Origin: Mycolicibacterium rhodesiae JS60
Lineage (GTDB): Bacteria > Actinomycetota > Actinomycetes > Mycobacteriales > Mycobacteriaceae
Reading direction: 5' to 3'
Length of the DNA: 64,000 nucleotides
Assembly: GCA_000230935.2 (NCBI GenBank)
Contig: AGIQ01000004.1
Location: forward strand, 1 to 64,000
A program made the translations under genes and the position numbers. The notes under the pieces were generated by a model. The model made no database searches and was not told where the DNA came from. It saw only the letters and a list, made by a program, of their open reading frames with translations. The number at the start of each line of letters is the position of its first letter. Positions within the stretch are counted from its first letter, which is position 1. Shown piece after piece: positions 26,507-34,701 of the stretch.

Positions 26507-28843
26507 CTGCCGAGGACATCCCATGTCGTCGTCGCGGCCGCCACGGTGTTCGTCGCACTCGTCGTGGTGATTTTCCTTGGATGGCTGCACGGGCCGACGC
26601 TGGCCGCCGTCGCAGATTTCGTGTTGGTCGCGCTGACGATTCCGGCGGCGACTTTCGCGGTCCTGGCTGCCCGGTCGCGGGGCGGTCGCCTCCGACTGGC
26701 TTGGTTGTCGTTGGCCGCCGGCATTGCGGGATGGGGAGTCGGCGAGGCGATTTGGGCGTTCTACGAGCTGTACCTGCACGAGATTCCGTCGCCCTCGTTC
26801 GCCGACCTCGGTTACCTGCTGCTGCCGATCGGCGCAACCGGGGCACTGCTCCTGTTCCCCGTGGAGCACAGCAACGAGTCGCGGGTGCGGTTGCTGCTGG
26901 ACGGGATCATCATCGCGGGCTCGTTGTTCCTGGTGAGCTGGGTACTCATCCTGGAGCCGCTGTACCTGTCTGATCCCGAAAACCGGCTGGGCATGGTCGT
27001 CTCGTTGGCGTATCCGGTATCCGACATCGTGATCCTGACGGTCGCAGGCATGGTCATGGTCAGGTCGGGCGACGAACAGCGGCTTCCGCTGATCCTCCTG
27101 ACCGCGGCGATCGCGTGTTTCGCATTCTCGGACAGCGCTTTTGCCTATCTTTCCGCGAGAGACGAATACCATTCGGGTAGCGTTATCGACATCGGGTGGG
27201 CGGCCGGCCTGCTCCTCGCAACCGTGGCTGCAGCAGCGAGTCGGGAAGGCGTGCGCCCGCATCGCGATTCGGTTGTGCTGCCGGGCTGGGCGTCGGTCTG
27301 GCTGCCCTACACGCCGCTCTTGGTGGCCGGGATCGTGGCGGCGGGCCAGTCGGTGCCGATCTGGCAGGCCAGGCCGGTCCTGGTCGTTACCGGGCTCTTG
27401 GTGGTGACTGTTCTGGCCCGGCAGTTCCTGGCGGTGCGAGAGAATCGGCGGCTGGTGGCGACCGTCGCACATCAAGCGGAACGCGATTCGCTGACGGGGC
27501 TGGCAAATCGCGCGCTATTTCACGCGCGGCTGCGTTATGCGATGGAATGCGCTGGGCGTGAGAAGGTTTGGCCCGGTGTGGTGTCGATCGACATCAATGA
27601 TTTCAAACTGGTCAACGACAATCTCGGTCACCTTGTCGGCGACGACTTGCTGGTCGAGGTTGCTCGCCGGCTGGTGGACGGGATCCGGGCCGAGCACACC
27701 GTCGCCCGGATGGGTGGCGATGAGTTCGCGGTGCTCGTGGACCGGACTGTCGATGCGGCAGAACGGGTGGGCGGCCACGTCGTGGAAGCCTTCGACAAGC
27801 CGTTTGTTCTCGCCGGACATGAGCTGCGCGTGCGTCCGAGTGTCGGGTTGGCCGTCGGCGGGCCGGACGAAACGGACCTCTCCGGCGGAGAGCTGCTGCG
27901 GCGAGCCGACATCGCGATGTATACCGCGAAGCGCTCGCGGTTCCGCGGCGTCCAGATCTATGACCCCAGTATGCAATTGGAGACCGAGGACGCCGAAGAC
28001 CAGCTGTTCGCAGAGTACACGCAGCACGGGGGTTCGGCGGGAGTCAGGGCCATCACGCTACTCGGCAAGCTGGGGCAGGCGATCGACAAAGGCGAACTCA
28101 CCCTGGTGTACCAGCAGAAGATCGACTTGCGCACCGGCGAATTCGTCGGCGTCGAGGCGTTGTTGCGCTGGCCCCAGTCCGACGGCAGCGTACTGATGCC
28201 GGAGGAGTTCCTTCCGGTGGTTCGGCGGCACGGGCTGACGGGTCGCCTCACCCATCACGTGCTCGCCACCGCGCTCGACGCCATGCAGGGCTGGCATCGC
28301 GCCGGCCTCGATGTGCCGGTGGCGGTGAACGTGTTCGCCCCTTCGGTGGCCAACACCACCGGCCTACCGGCAACCATCGCACAGGCGCTGGCCCATCGAG
28401 GTCTGAGCCCGGGCGGGTTGACCGTGGAGATCACCGAGGACATGTTCCTGGCCAACATGGAGCGGGCTCGTGACGTTCTGGAGCAGCTGCGGCACAGCGG
28501 AATTCGAATCGCTATCGACGATTTCGGCAGCGGCTATTCGGCATTGTCGTATCTGCGGGATCTGCCGATTGACGAGGTGAAGCTCGATCGTGGTTTCATC
28601 GCGTCGATCCCGGTCGTTGAACGGGCGGCGGCGGTGGTGCGCGCCGTGGTCGACCTCGCGCATGTGCTGGGCCTGACGGTGGTCGTGGAGGGTGTGGAGG
28701 ACGCGGATACCGCGGCGTTGGTGCGTGATCTCGGCTGCGATATCGGGCAGGGGTTCTTCTTCGGGGTGCCGGTTACGCCCGATGAGGTGCCCACCCTGGC
28801 CAAACGTAGCCCCGCCGGTGCCACCGCCCCGTGGCCGGCGTAA
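26507..28843 (+). CDS. Membrane GGDEF-EAL protein 2, probable CTG start
   Basis: A 778-residue paralogue of its neighbours: about ten helices, G-G-D-E-F (403-407), E-A-L (550-552), D-D-F-G-S-G-Y. The I-site position reads R-A-E-H, so product inhibition is probably lost. A perfect AGGAGG (26495-26500) overlapping the previous stop points 6 nt downstream to CTG 26507, in frame. The first in-frame GTG is 26546, 45 nt past that site, and would cut the first membrane helix to ~14 residues. CTG initiation is therefore the best reading, though unusual. Translation is likely coupled to the upstream gene. Confidence 0.88.
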   Translation: MPRTSHVVVAAATVFVALVVVIFLGWLHGPTLAAVADFVLVALTIPAATFAVLAARSRGGRLRLAWLSLAAGIAGWGVGEAIWAFYELYLHEIPSPSFADLGYLLLPIGATGALLLFPVEHSNESRVRLLLDGIIIAGSLFLVSWVLILEPLYLSDPENRLGMVVSLAYPVSDIVILTVAGMVMVRSGDEQRLPLILLTAAIACFAFSDSAFAYLSARDEYHSGSVIDIGWAAGLLLATVAAAASREGVRPHRDSVVLPGWASVWLPYTPLLVAGIVAAGQSVPIWQARPVLVVTGLLVVTVLARQFLAVRENRRLVATVAHQAERDSLTGLANRALFHARLRYAMECAGREKVWPGVVSIDINDFKLVNDNLGHLVGDDLLVEVARRLVDGIRAEHTVARMGGDEFAVLVDRTVDAAERVGGHVVEAFDKPFVLAGHELRVRPSVGLAVGGPDETDLSGGELLRRADIAMYTAKRSRFRGVQIYDPSMQLETEDAEDQLFAEYTQHGGSAGVRAITLLGKLGQAIDKGELTLVYQQKIDLRTGEFVGVEALLRWPQSDGSVLMPEEFLPVVRRHGLTGRLTHHVLATALDAMQGWHRAGLDVPVAVNVFAPSVANTTGLPATIAQALAHRGLSPGGLTVEITEDMFLANMERARDVLEQLRHSGIRIAIDDFGSGYSALSYLRDLPIDEVKLDRGFIASIPVVERAAAVVRAVVDLAHVLGLTVVVEGVEDADTAALVRDLGCDIGQGFFFGVPVTPDEVPTLAKRSPAGATAPWPA

Positions 28844-28951
28844 GTGCGCGGTCACTGACGAGACCGTCATTTTCCATCTGCGCCGCGCCACCGTTGCTAA
28901 CCTGATTCAGGCGAATTTGCCGAATAGGGCTGATCGTTCGTAGGTGTCAAC

Positions 28952-31303
28952 GTGGATAACAGGGTCCGAACCGGGGTTGCGGTCGCGTTCATCGCCGCCG
29001 CGGGAGCCGCAATTGCCATGTGGCTCATCGGCGATTGGGTGCCGTCGATCATGCTCCGCAGGGTCAACCACGTCCTGTACGTCGCCGCGCCGTGGTTCGC
29101 CGCGGGCAGTGCGATATGGGCCGCCCGGTCGTCGTCGGGGCGGCAGCGGGCCGGCTGGGTGTGCGTCTCGGTCGGACTGGTCGGTTGGGGACTGGGCGCG
29201 GCGTCCGTCGTGCGTTTCGAGGCGTTCCGCTCCGGACAGATGCTGCCTACCAGCGACGCTTGGCCGTTCGTGCTGTTCCCGATCGGGCTGGGCGCCGCAC
29301 TGCTGCTGTTCCCGACTGGCATGACCAGACGCTATGTCGGCCGGTTCCTTCTCGACGCGGCCATCGTGGCGGGCTCGTTCTTCCTGGTGTTCTGGCTCGT
29401 CGTGTTGGATGAGGTGTACAAGGCAGCTGGTGATGACAAGCATCTGACCGTCCTGCTGCCCGCGATCTATGCCGCCATGGAGATCGCCGTCCTGACGCTC
29501 GGGTTGATGCTCGTGGTCCGCGGGCCGTCCAGTCAGCGTGTCACCTTGGCGCTGTTGACATCTGGGCTGTTGGGAATTGTGTTGTCGGACAGTGTCTACA
29601 CCTACATCTCGGTGAATCGAGCCTACGCGCACGGCTCCCTCGTCGACACCGGTTGGATCGCCGGGATGTTCCTCATCGCCATCGCCGCGCTGACATCACG
29701 ACAGTCCACGGCGCCGGTCCCGAAGGTCCGAACGGAGTCGGCCTGGGCATCGGTGTGGCTGCCCGGTATCACCGCTGTTCTCGTCGTGCTGGCGGCGATG
29801 ACCGGGCCTGTCGCGGATCTGACATCCCGGCCGGTTCTGGTGCTCGGGGCGTGTTTGGCTGTGGCTATCTTCGTGCGCCAGTTCTTGGCGATCAGTGACA
29901 ACCAGCGGCTCCTGGGGGAGGCCGCCGCGCAGGCCCTGCGGGATCCGCTCACCGGAGTGGGCAACTACACGCTGTTCAACGACCGGTTGGCCGAGGCGAT
30001 ACTACGTCGCGAACGCGACGGGATCCCGGTGGCGGTAATGGTGTTGGACCTCAACGACTTCAAGCTGGTCAACGACAGCTACGGCCATCCCACAGGTGAC
30101 CGGTTGCTGTGGTTGGTGGGCGACCGGATCAGCGCGGTGGTGCGGCCGGCTGACACGGTAGCCCGGCTCGGCGGCGACGAATTCGCAGTCGTCATGTCGG
30201 GCGACATCGAGGATGCGCAGCGCATCGCGCGGCGGGTAGCCGGAGCCTTCGGCGCGTCGTTTGTGGTGGACGGTCATGAACTGGCGATCAGGCCAAGCGC
30301 CGGTTTCTCGTTCGCCGATGCTGATGGCTCCACAGTCTCCACTGAAATGCTCCTAAAGCAGGCGGACACCGCGATGTATTCGGCGAAATGGGCGGGATCC
30401 GGTGGTGTGCACGTCTTCACCGCCGAGATGGATTCAGTTCGGGTCGAGCGAGAGTTGTTCCGCACCAGCGATATTCCGGCGAGTAACAGCTCGCTGGTGC
30501 TGGCTATGCTTGGTGAGCTTCGGGAGGCTGTGGACGGTGCCGAGTTGACTTTGGTGTATCAACCGCAATTCCGTTTGCGGACGAACGATCTGGTCGGCTT
30601 TGAAGCACTGGTGCGCTGGCCCCGGCGCGATGGCAGCGTGCTCGCGCCCGATGCATTCCTGCCGATGGTCCGCCGGCATGGCTTGATGGACGCGGTGACC
30701 GACCTGGTACTCGGCAGGGCGTCCCATGACGCCGCGCGGTGGCGGGCCGCCGGGATCGACGCGTCGGTTTCAGTCAACTTGTTCGCGCCCTTGCTGGCCG
30801 ACCTGACGCTGCCGGGCCGGATTGCCGCCGCGCTCGATCGCAGCGGCCTGCCGCCGTCGATGCTTACGATCGAGATCACCGAGCATTTGGTCCTCGGCGA
30901 CGTCGAGCAGACGCGAGGCATTCTGCAGCGCCTTGGGGAGCAGCAGATTCGGATCTCCATCGACGATTTCGGTACCGGCTACTCGACGCTGTCCTATCTA
31001 CGGGAACTGCCAACTGACGAGATCAAATTGGACCAGCGGTTCATCGCGCCCGTGCTGTGCGATCCCACCGCGGCCGCCGTCGTGCGGGCAGTGATCGGGC
31101 TGGCGAAGGAGTTGCGGATCACCACGGTCGCGGAGGGCGTCGAATACCCTCACATCGCGACATGGCTGCGCTGCCAAGGATGCGATATCGCGCAGGGCTA
31201 CTTCTACGGCCGGCCCATCACCTTTGACGGCGTGATCGATCGCTTCGGGCCAAAGCCATCCGTCACTCCTGCGACGGCACCAGCTTCAGCGAAATGGAAT
31301 TGA
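28952..31303 (+). CDS. Membrane GGDEF-EAL protein 3
   Basis: A 783-residue paralogue with about ten N-terminal helices, G-G-D-E-F at 407-411, E-A-L at 551-553, D-D-F-G-T-G-Y, and an I-site R-P-A-D five residues before the cyclase motif. Both catalytic sites look intact. The GTG at 28952 has no strong Shine-Dalgarno. There is 108 bp between it and gene 2, so it may have its own promoter (TAACCT near 28898 is a candidate). Its last ~40 bp are antisense to the original 3' end of msrB. Confidence 0.92.
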   Translation: MDNRVRTGVAVAFIAAAGAAIAMWLIGDWVPSIMLRRVNHVLYVAAPWFAAGSAIWAARSSSGRQRAGWVCVSVGLVGWGLGAASVVRFEAFRSGQMLPTSDAWPFVLFPIGLGAALLLFPTGMTRRYVGRFLLDAAIVAGSFFLVFWLVVLDEVYKAAGDDKHLTVLLPAIYAAMEIAVLTLGLMLVVRGPSSQRVTLALLTSGLLGIVLSDSVYTYISVNRAYAHGSLVDTGWIAGMFLIAIAALTSRQSTAPVPKVRTESAWASVWLPGITAVLVVLAAMTGPVADLTSRPVLVLGACLAVAIFVRQFLAISDNQRLLGEAAAQALRDPLTGVGNYTLFNDRLAEAILRRERDGIPVAVMVLDLNDFKLVNDSYGHPTGDRLLWLVGDRISAVVRPADTVARLGGDEFAVVMSGDIEDAQRIARRVAGAFGASFVVDGHELAIRPSAGFSFADADGSTVSTEMLLKQADTAMYSAKWAGSGGVHVFTAEMDSVRVERELFRTSDIPASNSSLVLAMLGELREAVDGAELTLVYQPQFRLRTNDLVGFEALVRWPRRDGSVLAPDAFLPMVRRHGLMDAVTDLVLGRASHDAARWRAAGIDASVSVNLFAPLLADLTLPGRIAAALDRSGLPPSMLTIEITEHLVLGDVEQTRGILQRLGEQQIRISIDDFGTGYSTLSYLRELPTDEIKLDQRFIAPVLCDPTAAAVVRAVIGLAKELRITTVAEGVEYPHIATWLRCQGCDIAQGYFYGRPITFDGVIDRFGPKPSVTPATAPASAKWN

Positions 31304-31311
31304 TGCAGTAG
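31263..31311 (-). pseudogene. msrB: Detached 3' end of msrB
   Basis: Read on the minus strand, this piece encodes Y-C-I-N-S-I-S-L-K-L-V-P and a few more residues before a TGA, the conserved C-terminus of methionine-R-sulfoxide reductase B including its catalytic cysteine. It is separated from the rest of msrB by the IS1380-family element. The bases 31308-31311 (GTAG) are one copy of the target duplication. It overlaps the end of GGDEF-EAL gene 3 in antisense. Confidence 0.9.
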
Positions 31312-33004
31312 CCCGGATTTTTCGTGAAGTGTTGTGATTTTCGGGGTGTAGATACGCGAAAGTGCCTGTCCTGCAAGGAATAATTGGACTTCTCTACGGT
31401 TCAATCGTTCCTACGGGAAGGCACCTCGCAGGTGAAGAATATCGTGGCCGCAGCGCGGGTGAAAGTGTCCGCCGATGGGCAGGGCGTGGTGTCGCATGCC
31501 GGGATGGGCTTGCTTCGTGAGCTTGCCGATCTGACGGGGTTATCGTCGCAGGTCACCGCCGTGCTGGCCGATACGTACCGGGGCCCGTGGGTGTACGCAC
31601 CCGGGGAGGTGTTCGCCGATCTGGCCGCAGCGGTCGCCGACGGGGCCGATTGCATCGATGCGGTCGGCCAGTTGTGTGGGGACCGTGAGCATGTGTTCGG
31701 CGCGAAGGCCTCGACAACCACGATGTGGCGGTTGATCGATGAGCGCATCGACGCCGCCCACCTGCCCGGGGTGCGGGCTGCACGAGCCGGCGCACGGGCT
31801 GCAGCATGGGCGGCTGGAGCCGCCCCCGCTGGTGAGGGCTGGCTGCACATCGACCTCGATGCCACCCTGGTCATCGATCACTCCGACAACAAGACCGGCG
31901 CCACCCCGACCTGGAAGAAAACCTATGGTCACCATCCGTTGCTGGCGTTTCTGGATCGTCCCGAGATCGCCGGTGGGGAAGCGCTGGCCGGGCTGCTGCG
32001 CACCGGTAACGCCGGCTCCAACACCGCCTCCGATCACATCATCGTCCTGGAGCAGGCCTTGGCGTCGCTGCCGCCGCGATGGCGGCCCCGCCCAGGTGGT
32101 CCACCAGATTCGGATGCCTGCCGGGTGCTGGTGCGCTGCGACACCGCTGGAGCCACCCACAAGTTCGCCGACGCCTGCCGCACCGCCGGGGTGGGATTTT
32201 CCTTCGGTTACCCCGTCGATGCGCGGGTCCAGGACGCGGTCGACACCCTCAACCTCGGCCAAGCCTGGTATCCGGCGATCGACACCGACGGCGGCATCCG
32301 TGACGGCGCCTGGGTCGCCGAAGCCACCGGCCTGGTCAACCTGAGCAACTGGCCCGCTGGCACCCGGCTGATCCTGCGCAAAGAAAGGCCCCACCCGGGT
32401 GCGCAGCTGCGGTTCACCGACACCGACGGGATGCGGGTCACCGCATTCATCACCGACACCGAACCCGGCGTCATTGCCGGTCAGGTCGCCGGCCTGGAGC
32501 TGCGGCACCGCCAGCACGCCCGCGTCGAAGACCGCATCCGCGAACTGAAAGCCACCGGGCTACGCAACCTGCCCTGCCAGTCGTTTTGGGCCAACGCCGC
32601 CTGGCTGGAAATCGCCCTGGCCGCCGCCGATCTGGTCACCTGGGCCCGGCTGATCGGCTTCAGTGACCACCCCGCACTGGCCCGCGCCGAGATCGCCACC
32701 TTCCGCTACCGGATCCTGCACGTCGCTGCCCGTATCACTCGCAGCGCCCGCCAGGTTCGCCTCCGTATCGACGCCACCTGGCGATGGGCATCAGCGATCG
32801 CGACCGCCTGGCAACACCTACGCACCGCTTTCGGATAGCCAGCAGATCACTCGACCCGCCGACCACGAAAGACCAGGCCCTGGGAAAGCCCGCCCCACCC
32901 GGCGACACGGGACACCCCACCACGCCCGCCACCCGACAACGACCACCCAGCAACACAATTCAGTGACCGAGCGGACCCGTCATCAACTCGATGCAAAATC
33001 GAGG
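31312..33004 (+). mobile_element. IS1380-family insertion sequence (1693 bp)
   Basis: The ends are set by the interrupted msrB: the 4-bp GTAG occurs at 31308-31311 and again at 33005-33008. The left end begins CCCGGATTTTTCGTGAAGTG and the right end, read inward, begins CCTCGATTTTGCATCGAGTT; about 14 of the first 19 positions match, as expected for imperfect terminal inverted repeats. One transposase fills most of the element. Length, 4-bp duplication and transposase type all fit IS1380. The intact transposase and clean duplication suggest a recent insertion. Confidence 0.93.
31432..32838 (+). CDS. IS1380-family transposase
   Basis: A 468-residue DDE transposase that moves the surrounding element. 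The first catalytic aspartate lies in I-D-L-D-A-T-L, the second in V-R-C-D-T-A-G-A, and the glutamate in V-E-D-R-I-R-E-L-K, followed by the W-x-x-L/A-A-W-type helix region typical of the family. The GTG at 31432 (V-K-N-I-V) matches related transposases; a TTG at 31384 would add 16 residues. No frameshift or internal stop is seen, so it is probably active. Confidence 0.92.
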   Translation: MKNIVAAARVKVSADGQGVVSHAGMGLLRELADLTGLSSQVTAVLADTYRGPWVYAPGEVFADLAAAVADGADCIDAVGQLCGDREHVFGAKASTTTMWRLIDERIDAAHLPGVRAARAGARAAAWAAGAAPAGEGWLHIDLDATLVIDHSDNKTGATPTWKKTYGHHPLLAFLDRPEIAGGEALAGLLRTGNAGSNTASDHIIVLEQALASLPPRWRPRPGGPPDSDACRVLVRCDTAGATHKFADACRTAGVGFSFGYPVDARVQDAVDTLNLGQAWYPAIDTDGGIRDGAWVAEATGLVNLSNWPAGTRLILRKERPHPGAQLRFTDTDGMRVTAFITDTEPGVIAGQVAGLELRHRQHARVEDRIRELKATGLRNLPCQSFWANAAWLEIALAAADLVTWARLIGFSDHPALARAEIATFRYRILHVAARITRSARQVRLRIDATWRWASAIATAWQHLRTAFG

Positions 33005-33379
33005 GTAGCGCTGGTCGGACGGCGTCGGGTAGCCCTCGCCGCTGAACACGTGGCCGAGGTGGCTGTGGCAGTTGGCGCACAGCACCTCCACCCGGTGCAT
33101 GCCCAGCGTGTCGTCCGGTCGCAGGATCACGGCGTCGGAGTGCGACGGGTCGAAAAACGACGGCCAGCCGCAGTGGGATTCGAATTTCTCTGTGCTGCGG
33201 AACAATTCGGCACCACAAGCCCGGCAGGCGTAGATGCCTTCGGTCTTGGTGTCGGTGTACTCGCCGGTGTAGGGGCGCTCGGTGCCGGCCTCACGCAGGA
33301 CCGCGTACTCGGCCGGGTTGAGCCGCTTGCGCCATTCGTCGTCGGTCAGTTCGAGCTTGGGGGCTGGGTTCGAACTCAT
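32960..33379 (-). pseudogene. msrB: msrB interrupted by IS; chimeric C-terminus
   Basis: The first 125 codons are a normal peptide-methionine (R)-S-oxide reductase: zinc-binding C-R-A-C and C-A-N-C pairs, H-C-G-W-P-S-F-F and H-L-G-H-V-F. The element cuts at Q-R-Y, exactly before the catalytic cysteine, and the frame continues into the IS end as P-R-F-C-I-E-L-M before stopping at 32960. The 139-residue product thus carries a new cysteine three residues late. Loss of function is likely. TAACGT (33386-33391) ends 6 nt before the ATG; its TAA is also the aftC stop codon. Confidence 0.88.
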
Positions 33380-33388
33380 GAGTTCACG

Positions 33389-34666
33389 TTACCGTGGGGG
33401 TGCGGGGTCGGCTGCTCTCATCCACGGCGGATCGATTCCGTCGGCCAACCGGCCCTGCGCCTTGGCGTCCGAATAGCGGTAGTACAGCACGCAGAACACC
33501 ACGACCAGCATCAGCGACCAGCCGTAGGTGATCTTCATGTACTCCAGGAACCGGCCCGTCGTCGGCCAGCGCCACAACAGCCAGCGGTCCATGGTCAGGA
33601 ACCCGTAGGTCGCCAGCCAGGCCGGCCAGTTGCGCACCACCGAGTTGGGCAGCACCACCGTCATCAGGAACGGGAACAGCATCATCGAGTAGTAGCCCTG
33701 GGCCAGCGACAGCACCAACCACGACGCGATCAGCAGCACACCGGAGGATGTCAGCATCCAGAACAGCGGGTCGCGCTCGGAATAGTACCGGTGCAACAGC
33801 CACAGGCTGGCCACGGCCAGCGCCAGGAACAGCACCCGCAGCGCCAGGATCAGCCAGGTCGGTAACCCGTAGTACACGCCGTTGCCCAGCACCGAGCTGT
33901 TGAAGTAGTCGCGGGTGGAGAAGATGTACGGCAGGGTGCGCTTGACGAAGTTCATCGGGTCGGCCACCAGCGGCCAGGCTGCCAGATTGAAGACCACCGG
34001 CACGACGATCGCGGCCACCAGGGCGCGCCACTGTCCTTTGAGCAACGGCAGCAGTAACAGCACCCCGAGCACCGGTTTGACCACCAGTGACAGCCCGATC
34101 ACCACACCGGCCCACCACTGGTGGCCGACCTTGCCGTCGAGCAGCCACCGGAAGAACAGCACCTCGCACAGCAGGATGCAGCCGTTGATGTTGGTGAATA
34201 CCAGGGTGTTGGTCACCGACTCCGTGCAGAACATCGCCAGCAGCAGCGCGGGCAGGGCCACCGAGGTCAGCGAGAACTTGAACAGCTTCACCAGCAGGCA
34301 GGCGGCGATGATGATCGCCACGGTGTTGAAGAACACGAACCAGTTGTGCGAGGCGAAGACCGGCAGGTACCCGAAGGGCGCCATGAGCAGCGTGCCGCCC
34401 GGTGGATACAGGTAGTGCGGGTCGACGTGGTCGAAGTGTTCGTTGTAGATGTCGAGGCCGCGCCGGAAGTTGGACACCGCCCGGTAGACCGGGCCGAAGT
34501 CGTCGGTGATGTAGCCGTTGGTCGACAGCACGTAGCTGCGGTGAATGATCGACATGATCGCGATCGGCCACAGCACCGAGCGCAGGACCGCCGACGTGCT
34601 GGGTGGGCTGGTTCGGGGGCGAAATGCGGCCAGCAGGCCGGATCGCGATGAGTCAGCTAGCGCCAC
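33389..34666 (-). CDS. aftC: Alpha-(1->3)-arabinofuranosyltransferase AftC
   Basis: A 425-residue GT-C fold membrane enzyme with about ten helices that adds alpha-1,3 branch arabinofuranose from decaprenylphosphoryl-arabinose to arabinogalactan and lipoarabinomannan. The first periplasmic loop has the GT-C acidic motif (T-D-D-F-G-P-V near residue 54) and Y-P-P-G-G-T-L-L follows near residue 87. Position next to msrB and the Rv2672-like gene matches M. tuberculosis. GTG 34666 is preferred: TACGGT (34673-34678) ends 6 nt upstream, so the mRNA is predicted leaderless. Confidence 0.93.
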   Translation of the reverse strand: MALADSSRSGLLAAFRPRTSPPSTSAVLRSVLWPIAIMSIIHRSYVLSTNGYITDDFGPVYRAVSNFRRGLDIYNEHFDHVDPHYLYPPGGTLLMAPFGYLPVFASHNWFVFFNTVAIIIAACLLVKLFKFSLTSVALPALLLAMFCTESVTNTLVFTNINGCILLCEVLFFRWLLDGKVGHQWWAGVVIGLSLVVKPVLGVLLLLPLLKGQWRALVAAIVVPVVFNLAAWPLVADPMNFVKRTLPYIFSTRDYFNSSVLGNGVYYGLPTWLILALRVLFLALAVASLWLLHRYYSERDPLFWMLTSSGVLLIASWLVLSLAQGYYSMMLFPFLMTVVLPNSVVRNWPAWLATYGFLTMDRWLLWRWPTTGRFLEYMKITYGWSLMLVVVFCVLYYRYSDAKAQGRLADGIDPPWMRAADPAPPR

Positions 34667-34701
34667 GTCCGCACCGTACACCGGCGCGATGCGTCAGACG
34701 C

